64,000 bases of DNA, from assembly GCA_964017185.1 (NCBI GenBank), contig OZ024870.1, forward strand, positions 26,125,621 to 26,189,620, read 5' to 3'. The stretch's first letter is position 1, and each line of letters starts with the position of its first letter. This DNA comes from Rugalucina vietnamica. Taxonomy: Eukaryota; Mollusca; Bivalvia; Lucinida; Lucinidae. Of this stretch, positions 54,940 through 64,000 are shown in pieces. Made by a program: the position numbers and the translations under genes. The notes under the pieces are model-generated. The model did no database searches and was not told the DNA's origin. It worked only from the letters and a program-made list of their open reading frames with translations.

Positions 54940-55620
54940 CAGATATGTGAATGGATTGTGCACTTTTTGATAAAAGCATGAAACTTGGCACAGGGGTAGA
55001 TTTATAATTATAAGAATTTTTGAGGGTCAGTGCCACGTAAAATTTTTCCTATGACGGCCGCCATCTTGAATTTCAAAATGGCGGCTTTTTACATTAAACG
55101 CTTATATAGATTGATGTCAGTTTGCAGTACTGCTTTCTTTTGAAGTATTTAAAAGTCATTGTAACTATCATATCTTATTATGCATGTAAACTCCTAAATT
55201 TTCCAAGATGGTGGCTATTTTTCAAGAGGGCCGCCACTTTTATCTGCAGAAAATCAAAATAGCATGATGTTAGCAATTCAAGGTAACAAATATATGGATT
55301 TAGTATTGTAAAATGTTTTCAAGTATCTAACATGTCACAAATACAAGTAACATGTAATTTACAATTGGTAAATTGAATTTAACTGATCAAATTGGGCATT
55401 AAAAATGGCTGCCAAAGACGTGAAGTACATACATGTACGTATGTTTTCATTTTGACAATTTTTCGGAGTTTTGTTTTTCAGATGATTTTACTTGATACTT
55501 GTGTATGTGTATTTCTGTATCAGCTTAAAACAATCACATTCTAAATAATGCATTCAAGTGTGGTATCCAAGGTGGCCGCCAAATTGAAACGCCCTAATTC
55601 TGAAATGTGCCATTCACAAT
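54940..55620 (+). repeat. Repeat R, left arm (AAGATGGCGGCC tandem units)
   Basis: 'gtgcactttttgataaaagc', 'atgaaacttggcacaggggt' and 'gagggtcagtgccacgtaaa' match, inverted, the right arm at 58625-58845. After it, three ~150-180-bp units carry GCCGCCATCTTG, CCAAGATGGTGGC, CAAGGTGGCCGCC. No coding content. Confidence 0.65.
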
Positions 55621-55829
55621 ATTTGCTATCATAGAATTTAAATGCTATGTATTTGAAATCTGCCACAGATAAGTCAGTCGTGCCAGGAACTCCTTAAATG
55701 TGGATGCAAAAAGGGCTGCAAGCAGAATTGTACTTGCCAGAAAATGGGTCTGAGATGTACTGGACTTTGTTTCTGTAGTGGGGACTGTAGGAGAAATTAA
55801 ATTGTGATCTATATAGCGTGAAAGAGCAC

Positions 55830-56885
55830 TGGAAAGGTACAAGTAGGCAATGATCAGGAAATGGTACAACCAGAAAGAAATTCCCACTCCATAAACCGAG
55901 GTGTGGGAAAAAACTAAAACGACACTTAGGTACTCATACCAAGAAAACATATAGTAAGCCAAGTGAGCAGCTATTCCCCAACAGGCAGCCACTCAGTTGC
56001 CTGGACTGAAATAAAATATGAAAACGTGCATAAGGCTCAAACAGCACAAAAATTCAACTCCAAAACATAAACAACCCCAATTAGAACCACAACAGAAGTA
56101 TTGTCTTGGAACGATCAGTAATATAAAATTACTGGGGGGGGGGGGGGGGGGGCACCGGTTTTACAGGGCCCTAACCTCACCCTCATCTTCTGCAGTGGTT
56201 CACAACATTTAGTTAGTTGTTCGGTCCTCATGGTGAATCTCTAACTAGTCAATGAATCATCAAGGACAAACGAATACATCATGATAATCACCCTGATGAA
56301 TCAAAAACGAGGACAACAGATTCCGTAAGCTGCCCGACGATGGAGATCCCTGGGCGCTGAGTAACTTACTGAAACCTGGAGCAATAGAAAAACATAGAAA
56401 AACACCAGTTGAACCCGGTTGGCCAAGCAACAGACTAACTAAAACTAAAATGAAAAGCTTTATGTCGGGGCCATCATAGAGTCTGACTCCCGACCCACCG
56501 GCGTGCAATTAAAGAAGGCAGCATAGTTATCAACCATGATTGGGTTAAAAACTAAGCATGCAGACTGTCGCATAACATTCAAGTTATAACCTAAACGTCT
56601 GTAACGTGTTATGATTTTTTTCTGAACTGAAAAGAAAAATCATTCCTTCCTATAAGTTTCTTAAATTTGTAAACCAAGTCACCATAAAATTCTGGTTCCA
56701 AAAGACCCTCATGTAAAAGCCGCTCTTTAGGTCAACATTAAATTTGGAAATCAACTCATAGTGTCTGCGATAAAATTTTTCGAAGTTTATATTCCTTGCT
56801 GCAATTTCATTGATAGCCTGTTTGTTGCATCTATAACAGGATCCAGTAAAGTTTTTAACGGGCAGTGTTTATTTCATTTATTAAC
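55830..56885 (-). repeat. Dispersed ~1-kb repeat P, copy 2
   Basis: Collinear with 47725-48670 in the same orientation, ~80-85% alike by eye. A minus-strand frame at 55645-55992 starts in it and is hydrophobic (YYMFSWYEYLSVVLVF), matching YDMFSWYKWLIVNLVI of copy 1. The frame at 56260-56508 is also hydrophobic. No known domain; splice sites uncertain. It includes a G16-18 run near 56143-56160 that may be imprecise. Confidence 0.6.
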
Positions 56886-56904
56886 CATGTACACGTGCGG
56901 TCAC

Positions 56905-57025
56905 AGTAATTAATATACCCCTTCGATATTCAGAAATAAATTGACAGCTCTTCTTGTTCAGTGGCAAGAAATGGACAGCTGGAGGAATTTGTTTATATAT
57001 TTTGTTAAGTATGAGTGTAAATATT

Positions 57026-57063
<38 letters not shown>

Positions 57064-58400
57064 GCTGATTTTCAAGTTTCAAAGATTCCGTGGTTAATGG
57101 TTTGTAATTTTGTTTATAATTTATGAACGAATAATTATTTTTCTACTAAGGCTGAAAATTTGGTGTCTGTATGAGCACTATTTACAAAGTTACACCCTGA
57201 TTTTCGTTAAATGTATATTTTAGAATTTCATGGTAAAGCGGTTGTTACAGTGTAAAAATGAGTATGTCAGTGTTATTTTGCAAGACAACTAATATTCCAC
57301 AAGTAAGGTTGTACGGAGAAAGCGTGCTAGTGGATTCATTCTTCAGGTAAGCATGTCTTTAAGCACCATGAAGACACCTCTGGTTTTATATCCTTAAACG
57401 TGCCAAAATATGGGTTGGAATTTCATCATACAGTTTCTTGATTTGTTTTCTTGACACAGAATAACATAGGGGGCTGGAACTTTCACAGAGAAACTTTTCA
57501 ATGTCAGGCTATCAGATACAACTCATCTTAATGACATTTCAAACCTCTTGTATAGCTTGTAAGCCAAGGGAAACACTAGGGCATTCAAACACAGACGTTT
57601 CTCTAATATCAAAAATGTATTTTGCGGTTTTAGAATCAATACAAATAACACTGCCTTGCATATATACTAATTATTTCCGCATCCTTTTTTGGCATAATAA
57701 ACCCTATAGAAGAGGTTTGAAATATCAAGAAGAGGAGATATCAGTCATTGCCTAACAATAAATTAAGCAAACTATGGTATTCTGTGCGGAAGAACAAATA
57801 ATGAAACTGTATGATGAAATGCCAACCCACGTGTTGGCAGTTTACAAAGCCAAATGTGAATCCACAGTGCTTTAAGGCATGCTTACCTCATAAAGGAACC
57901 CAACAATGAATCTTTCTTCTTACAAGTGTCCTAGTGGAATATTAGTTATCTTGCAAAATAACAGTCACGTGCTTAGTTTTATATTACAACAACCGCTTTA
58001 CCATGAAATTTATAAATGCACATCGATTGAAAATCAGGGTGTAACTTTGACAAGAGGGCTCATAAAGACACCAAATTTTCAGCCTTAGTACTAAAAAGGT
58101 TATTCCTACATAAATTAAAAACAACATCACAAACCATTAACCGTGGTTCCTTGTGGAATCTTTGAAACTCGAAAATCAGTGATTTTTGTTAAAAGTTTGA
58201 TTCCATATACTATGTAATCAATTAAGGCTACAACATCACAAGATCTGGAAGTTTTATATACAGAGTAAATATTAACACTCACACTTCACAAAATAAATGA
58301 ACAGATTCCTCCAGTTGTCCATTTCTTGCCAGTGACGATTGTTCAAAAACAAGAAGAGTTGTCAATTTATTTCTGAATATCGAAGGTGTATATTAATAAC
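56905..58400. repeat. Long inverted repeat Q, arms of ~565 and ~630 bp
   Basis: Left arm 56905-57470 and right arm 57770-58400 are reverse complements over nearly their full length. Shared landmarks are 'cgatattcagaaataaattg', 'tttcatggtaaagcggttgt', 'ggctgaaaatttggtgtctt/g' and 'tttcatcatacagtttc'. Spacer ~300 bp. The left arm contains an A33 run (57030-57062) where the right has ~90 bp of unique sequence. Arms are roughly 85% alike by eye. No recognised protein; the frames are short and hold no domain. Confidence 0.8.
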
Positions 58401-58489
58401 TGAAAGCACCTGTATTACTGAACTACTTCACTTCACTTCACTTTTTTTTTTTTATTATATGTGCCATGTTTTCATCAAACTGACTTGGG

Positions 58490-58845
58490 TTTCGTAAATA
58501 AATGGCGGCCATCTTTGAAAATGGTCGCCATCTTGAGCTGTTTAGTATTTTCTATGTATAGTGAGATAGCTTATTATGTTTTGTTAATGTAACTTTGATT
58601 TTCAACGCTTTTAAGGAAAGCAGCACAGCAAATTGATACCCATGTGTATTTGCTTTATATGCAAGATGCGGCCATTTTGAAATTCAAGATGGCCGCCATC
58701 ACAGGCCAGATTTTACGTGGCACTGACCCTCAAAAATTTTTTATAATTATAAATCTACCTCTGTGCAAAGTTTCATGCTTTTATCAAAAAGTGCACGATC
58801 CCTCAAAAAATTGTTACATATCCACCCTGCTATTTATTTTGGTTG
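58490..58845 (-). repeat. Repeat R, right arm
   Basis: Inverted counterpart of 54940-55620: 'ttttacgtggcactgaccct', 'tgcaaagtttcatgctttta', 'tcaaaaagtgcac', with two GGCGGCCATCTT units at 58502 and 58530 and AAGATGGCCGCCATC at 58686. Together the arms bracket repeat P copy 2 and the inverted repeat Q. Confidence 0.65.
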
Positions 58846-59280
58846 CTAGACAACCCTTATGGAAAAATCATGTCTGAATCCGTCTGAATCATCTTCTGAA
58901 TCAGTCTGAATCCATGTCTGAATTTGTCTGAATCCATGTCTGAATCTTTGCTGAAATTGGGACAGATTCAGACAGATTCAGACAGATTCAGACATCTGAA
59001 TCTGTCTGAATCTTGTCTGAATCTTCTTCTGAATCTGTCTGAATCCATTCTGAATTTGTCTGAATCATCAAATTACTGCATGTCTGAATCTTTGCTGAAA
59101 TTGGGACATATTCAGACAGATTCAGACAGATTCAGACATCTGAATCCGTCTGAATCCATTCTGAATCCGTCTGAATCCATTCTGAATTTGTCTGAATCAT
59201 CAAATCATTGCTTATCTGAATCTTTGCTGAAATTGGGAAAAATTCAGAAAGATTCAGAAAAGATTCAGACGTCTGACCCT

Positions 59281-59640
59281 CATCAGCATATTATTTTCAA
59301 TGGGCTGGTGACCTTGGAAATTAGGTCAAGGTCTACCTAATCTAATCTACTCTAGTCTTCTCAAAAATGTTTCTCTGCAAGTTTGGTCATAATCCATCCA
59401 TTTATTCTGAAGATATCCGCTCAGAAAAGCTGATTCAAATACTTTTCATGAGCTGGTGACCTTGAAAATTAGGTCAAGGTCATCAAAATCTAATCAACTC
59501 TTTCCCCTCTCTCAATCATGTATCTGTGAAAGTTTGGTAAAAATCCAACTACTGGTTCAAAAGATATCTGATATTCAAGCATATAACATGTATTTGATGT
59601 GGGTGGGGTAAGGATATTTAGGTACAAAAATGAATTTCAG
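59281..59640 (+). repeat. Two ~165-bp units with GGTGACCTTG...AGGTCAAGGTC
   Basis: 'gggctggtgaccttggaaat' plus TAGGTCAAGGTC at 59300-59335, and the matching block at 59452-59490. Each is followed by 'gaaagtttggtaaaaatcca'-like sequence and 'aagatatc'. This resembles the body units of the D/E/F families but no termini are visible. Confidence 0.5.
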
Positions 59641-60430
59641 AGCAATGCATGCATAATAGGTATGTTCAAGCAGCCATTTAATTCTTAAACATGTTCTTGA
59701 CATGTTTCTGTTAGTTTCCCTCATCAGTCAGATCTTAAGATTAAGTAAAAGCCTACTAAATAGAGATTTCTGTTGAGTTTGACCTCTCTTCTGCAGAAGA
59801 CATTTAGAAAAGGACAAGTCCCAGCATGCCTTAAAGTCACATGACTTCCTTCTGAATCATTCAGAATGATTCAGACAGATTCAGATGATTCAGACATATT
59901 CAGATGATTCAGACAGATTCAGACATATTCAGACAGAATCCAGAAGCTATTCAGAAAATAAGAGAGAAGTGTAAATAAGCTCGACTGCACTGCAAAGAGC
60001 TATTGTGGTCATGTGGTCCTTGTGTCCTTGGCTTGGGTGGGGCTAGAGTTTAAAATATAGAATACAGTTGTCAAAAATGTTTTACTGCTGTATAATTTCC
60101 TTTTACCCACACTTTGACAACAACTTACATGTATCATAAAGCATTTTTACTTTAAACTGATTAGAGGTTTTATGACATACTACCAAAGGGTTTGAGCCTA
60201 TATAAATTTGGCAGTGTAATGAAAACTTAACAGACTAGAGGGGAATTAGCAGGGTTTTTACCCGTCATCATTAAATGACTGTCCCCCCCCCCCCCCCCCC
60301 CCCCCAGTGAAAAGCTTGCTGGATGAAAAGTCAAACTCCTGGTATCCCAGGCCTGGGTGTGTGTTTGTTTTGAGAGAATTCATAAAGATTCATACCTAAG
60401 ATAACTTAAAATTAATGTTACATTATTTAT

Positions 60431-60655
60431 ATAAGGGAGCGTGGTGCCGTAGTGGTGGAGCGTCAGACTCCGAATTGAGAGGTCCTGGGTTCTATTCCCA
60501 CAGGCGTCACCATGTTGTGTCCTTGAACAAGACACATTTACTCCCTATAGTACTGGTTAAACCCAGGAAGCATTTGCTCTGTCCCGACATGACTGAAAAA
60601 TTATTGGCTGGGACGTTAAGCCTCAACACATACAAACAAACAAACAAACGTTATT
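60431..60655 (+). mobile_element. V-like tRNA SINE, well preserved
   Basis: Head GGTGCCGTAGTGGTGGAGCG (A box), GGTCCTGGGTTCTATTCCC (B box), then TGTGTCCTTGAACAAGACAC (V-SINE-like centre), a 'ctgtcccgacatgactgaaa' plus 'ggctgggacgttaagcc' 3' region, and a (CAAA)n tail ending at ~60650. This order is that of V-type SINEs described in bivalves. It lies inside the TCTGAATC-rich region. Degraded relatives are at 13948-14142 and 24025-24325. Confidence 0.8.
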
Positions 60656-61010
60656 TACAATAAGGCCCATTATTAATCTGAATCAATCAGGATTGTCGAT
60701 TCAGACAGATTCAGACTTCAGATAACTAATTACTTCAAGTAATTTAACATTTATATCAGTCTGAATCATTCAGAAATGGTTTCAGACCGATTCAGATCTC
60801 AAGTAATATTCAGAACAGATTCAGACAGATTCAGATCATCTGAATTCTTCTGAATCAATTCATAAAGATTCAGATGGATTCAGCATGGATTCAGAGACCA
60901 GTTAAACTGATTCAGTCAGATTCAGATGGAGTAATAATCATTCAGACTGATTCAGACAAGTTTCAGAAAAATTCAGACCGATTCAGCTTGATTCAGAATT
61001 TTTTATTCAT

Positions 61011-61807
61011 GAGGGAATGAATTAGATTGTATCAGAACTGCATTTTGTAGCAAGTACTGTACAAATTGTTACTTGCAGAAACAAACAGGAGAAGAATTAA
61101 ATAAGCTTTAAGCTTCCATTCTAATCCTAATTTGTATTGCATGTAAATGTATGATTTATATATGTATGTGATTTATTTGAATAAATATGTTTAAACTAAA
61201 CAAGCATAGAAATTATCAAACTATACTAGCTCAAATTGTAGCTGAAATTATTGCCCCATTTCCCATTCTTTGATCGATAAATTTTAATTTCAATTTCATT
61301 TGATGTCATTTAATAAGTTTCCAAATGACTACAATTTCTTGAATATTAGACAAAATGTTATTAATTTAGATGTAAGAAAAAAGGTGAATACATAAATTTT
61401 GGCTTTCCTATTACCATGGCAACGGTTTAAAGTGTGTAGCCAGGTAGATTTTAACAGTGTTCTATTGTTGCTAAGCAACAGAAAGTTGAGTATCAGACAT
61501 GTCAATTTTGCATATTTCGCTCACCATATATTGGACTATCCAATATTTCTGAAAACCTGTATTTGATTCCTTTATTGACATTCACAACAAACCACAACTT
61601 AAAATTTTTTATCACACGATTGTGCAACAGAATTCAGTCACCATTTTTCTAAAACTGAACTTGATATTGAAAAGTCAAGAAAGTAACATTTAAGAATTAA
61701 ATTCATTGAAATTTAATTGACAGCAATAAAATTCTTTGGAAAATGATTCATTTTAATACTTATTAAGTAAATCTTTCTAAATTTTACAAATTTTACCCCG
61801 CCCCTGA
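61011..61807. other. Unassigned DNA; two RFX X-box-like sites
   Basis: TTACCATGGCAAC (61411-61423) and GTTGCTAAGCAAC (61468-61480) both fit the X-box pattern within 70 bp. No gene is recognised near them. 61780-61807 may hold the start of the LINE endonuclease in another frame ('GDFN'-like PDFHF). Confidence 0.3.
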
Positions 61808-64000
61808 TTTTCATTTTTATCTGTGACAAGTTTATCTTTCCATGATATCAATGTATCATCCAATGAAATATCACAACAATTAGAACCATTTGGTCTAATC
61901 CAAAAAGTCACCGAAGCTACACGAAAATCCCTAAATACAGAAACTCTTATAGATCATATCTACTGCAATATTGAGTCAAATATTAATTCAGTAGATGTTC
62001 CTCATTTAGGATTAAGTGATCATTTTCCAGTATTTCTTACACGCAAGACAAATTGTTCAGCCCCTAAATTGACTCACCATACTATTTCATATAGATCATT
62101 CAAAAATTTTGATGAAGAGACATTTTCTTCTGATTTGCTGAATGCACCTTGGGACTTGATTAAAGTTTTTGATGACACAAATGATGTTGTTGAAACATGG
62201 TCTGACATGTTTTTATCTATAGTTGATAAACATTTACCCTTAAAATCACATAGAGTGAAATATAAACAGCAACCTAAGTGGATGACCCCTGACATAATTG
62301 ATGCAATAAAAACCAGAGATAGGCACAAATCACTGAATAATGATAATCAGTATAAAATTTGGCGTAACAAAGTAACATCACTTATAAAGCAATCAAAGAA
62401 AGCTCAGTACTCAGCCATAATAAATGAGAATAATAATAATCCTAGTAGTGTATGGAAGTTATTTAAGGAAATTGGAATCAAAAATAAAAATAACATCAGT
62501 AAAATTTCTTCAATAAAGATTGGAGAAAATTGTGTTGATGATAATTTTGAAATGGCCACACACTTCAATAATTTCTTTGTATCAATTGCTTCAAAACTGA
62601 AAGGGCCAATAAAAAGTTGCAATTTTGAAAAACTGAAAGATTTCTGTGATAGCAAAGTCCCTGATGGTATTGATTTTAATATCCCAGAAATATCACGTGA
62701 TAAAGTATTTAAATTTTTGTCCAATATTGATACATCCAAAGCTACAGGATATGATCAGATTGGTCCACGATTACTCAAAATAGCTGCACCTCTCATTGCT
62801 GACAGCATCACTTACATTTGTAACCTAAGCATTCAAAATTCCTGTTTCCCTGATAAGTGGAAGGTTGGAAAAGTAACACCACTTCATAAAAGTGGCTCTA
62901 AAGATGATGTAAATAATTTTAGACCTATATCTGTACTCCCAATATTGTCAAAAATTCTTGAAAAACATGTACATGACTCTTTAATGGATTTTCTTATCAA
63001 ACACAGCTTGCTTCATCGTACACAGTCAGGTTTTAGGCCTTCATTTTCATGTGAAACAGCATTACTAGGAATGGTTAATAAATGGCTAAATGCAATTAAT
63101 GACGGATTTATGATTGGGGTAGTTATGATTGATTTTAAGAAAGCTTTTGATCTAGTTGACCACAAGATTTTACTACAAAAACTCAAACATTATAAGCTAT
63201 CTGATAAAACTATGTCATGGTTTGACTCATATCTTTTACATCGAAAACAAAGAGTATGTGTTAACAATGTAACTTCAGATGATGAAATTATAATTAACGG
63301 GGTTCCTCAAGGCTCGATCTTAGGCCCCCTTATGTTTTTATTATTTATTAATGATCTACCCCTTTATACAAAGCCAATACACACTGATATGTATGCTGAT
63401 GACACAACGTTGTATGCAATTGGGATTTCACAGGAGGAAATTGAAAGAAATTTACAACTGGCTTTGATCAACCTCTCTAAATGGTGCATAGCTAATGGCA
63501 TGGTTATAAATACTGCAAAGACTAAACTAATGTTGATTACAACTCATCAGAGAAGAACCATCTTGAACACTAATGATTTGATATTATCTTTTAACAATGA
63601 AAACTTAAATACAGTAGACAAAGATAAAATACTAGGGGTAATAATTGATAATAACTTATCATGGACAAGTCATGTTGATCTACTTTGCAAGAAAATATCA
63701 TCTAATTTGTGGCTTTTGTCAAGAATAAAAGAGTACCTTAATATTGAACAAAGAATCCAGTTCTACAAAACATATATCCAGCCTCATATAGATTATTGTA
63801 GTTTAGTATGGGGTGGCACCTCCCAAAGTAACCTGGGTAGAATATTTCGTCTTCAGAAACGAGCGTGTAAAATCATTTTAGATTATAATATTGAAAATAT
63901 TGACCAAAGTATAAAAGATATGAAAATTCTTACAATTTTTGAAAGATTATTTTTACGAAAAGCCAAATTCATGTTTAAAGTTGACAGATCTGAAACGCCT
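61808..64000 (+). mobile_element. Non-LTR retrotransposon (LINE) ORF2: endonuclease end plus reverse transcriptase, open to the window edge
   Basis: One frame stays open from just after a TGA at 61805-61807 to the window end, about 730 codons. Near its start it has TLIDHIYCN and LSDHFPVF, the C-terminal motifs of the APE-type endonuclease. Then come the RT landmarks KVTPLHKSG, NFRPISVLPILSKILEK, SGFRPSFSCETAL, DFKKAFDLVDHKIL, GVPQGSILGPL and the catalytic YADD (63392-63403), then KTKLM and KILGVIID. The thumb continues to YKTYIQPHIDYCSLVWGG. It belongs to the Jockey/CR1/L2 group (target-primed reverse transcription in the nucleus). The N-terminal part of the endonuclease is absent or out of frame, consistent with 5' truncation. 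The 3' end lies beyond the window. Lack of stops suggests a young copy. Confidence 0.93.

Larger units (their letters stand above)
58865..61010. mobile_element. Element T: (TCTGAATC) word-rich inverted ends
   Basis: 58870-59275 is built from TCTGAATC and GATTCAGA words arranged in a repeated module: 'catgtctgaatctttgctga', 'aattggga', then GATTCAGACA x2-3, then TCTGAATCYG. Three modules start at about 58938, 59080 and 59213. 60670-61010 has the same words running in the opposite sense to the left end, and a smaller block lies at 59845-59960. Between them lie two ~165-bp units and a SINE. Read as one element it would have word-saturated inverted termini; it could instead be separate satellite patches. 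The 138-residue frame at 58924-59340 is repeat translation. Confidence 0.55.

Noticed and set aside
47580-55992. Membrane protein genes on the minus strand at 47.6 and 55.6 kb
   Set aside because: Hydrophobic frames exist in both copies of repeat P, but they are short, cannot be joined by confident splice sites, and occur in a duplicated repeat; reported as a finding only.
58924-59340. 138-residue frame rich in SESLLKLG/LNLSES
   Set aside because: It is a translation of the TCTGAATC satellite words.
56140-60306. Long G, A and C runs (56143, 57030, 60284) as biological signals
   Set aside because: Homopolymer lengths like these are often sequencing or assembly artefacts; no claim made from them.
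35945-60655. Possible functional tRNA genes at A/B-box sites
   Set aside because: The acceptor stems do not pair and each site is followed by a SINE body, so these are SINE promoters.

Overview
This is a stretch of animal (metazoan) nuclear DNA, most likely from a bivalve mollusc. It is AT-rich and intron-bearing. It is packed with short interspersed repeats of the kind abundant in bivalve genomes: tRNA-derived SINEs with a V-like centre, elements starting AGCTCACCTGAGCC, elements ending GTTGGGGGCATA, and short TIR elements with a central palindrome. A heterodont such as Dreissena or Mya would fit, but the species is inferred from repeat style only.

Two host genes can be supported, and they are convergent. 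At the left (+ strand, 4318-5408) lie the last two coding exons of a mitochondrial carrier that best fits the S-adenosylmethionine carrier SLC25A26; its earlier exons are not visible. Facing it (- strand, 30067 down to 10205) is a five-exon gene whose splice phases all match and whose 2091-nt CDS gives 696 residues. Its C-terminal third resembles the MIEAP/SPATA18 (mitochondria-eating protein) C-terminal domain. A coiled coil precedes it, and the 390-residue N-terminal region encoded by one exon is unrecognised. Its first intron is 15.6 kb and almost entirely mobile DNA.

The rest is repeats. (1) Family A: about 14 copies, ~225-235 bp, TIR GAGCCGC, off-centre palindrome. (2) Family B: TIR GAAAACATGCCCATGC, central palindrome, 5-6 copies plus fragments. 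(3) Family C: TTAA-flanked palindromic MITE, 2 copies. (4) Families D, E, F and G: unrelated in sequence but built alike (5' palindrome or arm, CCGT or ACAG microsatellite, tandem body, inverted copy of the 5' arm, small hairpin, end near CTTGTT/CTGGTT), reminiscent of non-autonomous Helentron-type elements. (5) Word-saturated inverted-terminus elements H (GACGTC), I (ACGTCC), J (GCGACA), N (GGACAAAACACCCC) and T (TCTGAATC). (6) Two very long inverted repeats (20164-22238 and 56905-58400). (7) Mariner-, pogo- and hAT-like elements, SINEs and LINE pieces. The largest LINE (61808 to the window end) has a long open endonuclease-reverse transcriptase frame.

Region by region: 1-10 kb has the carrier tail among SINEs, MITEs and tandem arrays. 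10-30 kb is the MIEAP-domain gene with its repeat-filled introns. 30-46 kb holds A, B, C, D and F copies plus a ~1.2-kb satellite. 46-61 kb is a cluster of inverted-terminus elements, a duplicated unclassified ~1-kb repeat and nested inverted repeats. 61.8-64 kb is the LINE. No host gene was recognised from 30.1 kb to the right edge.
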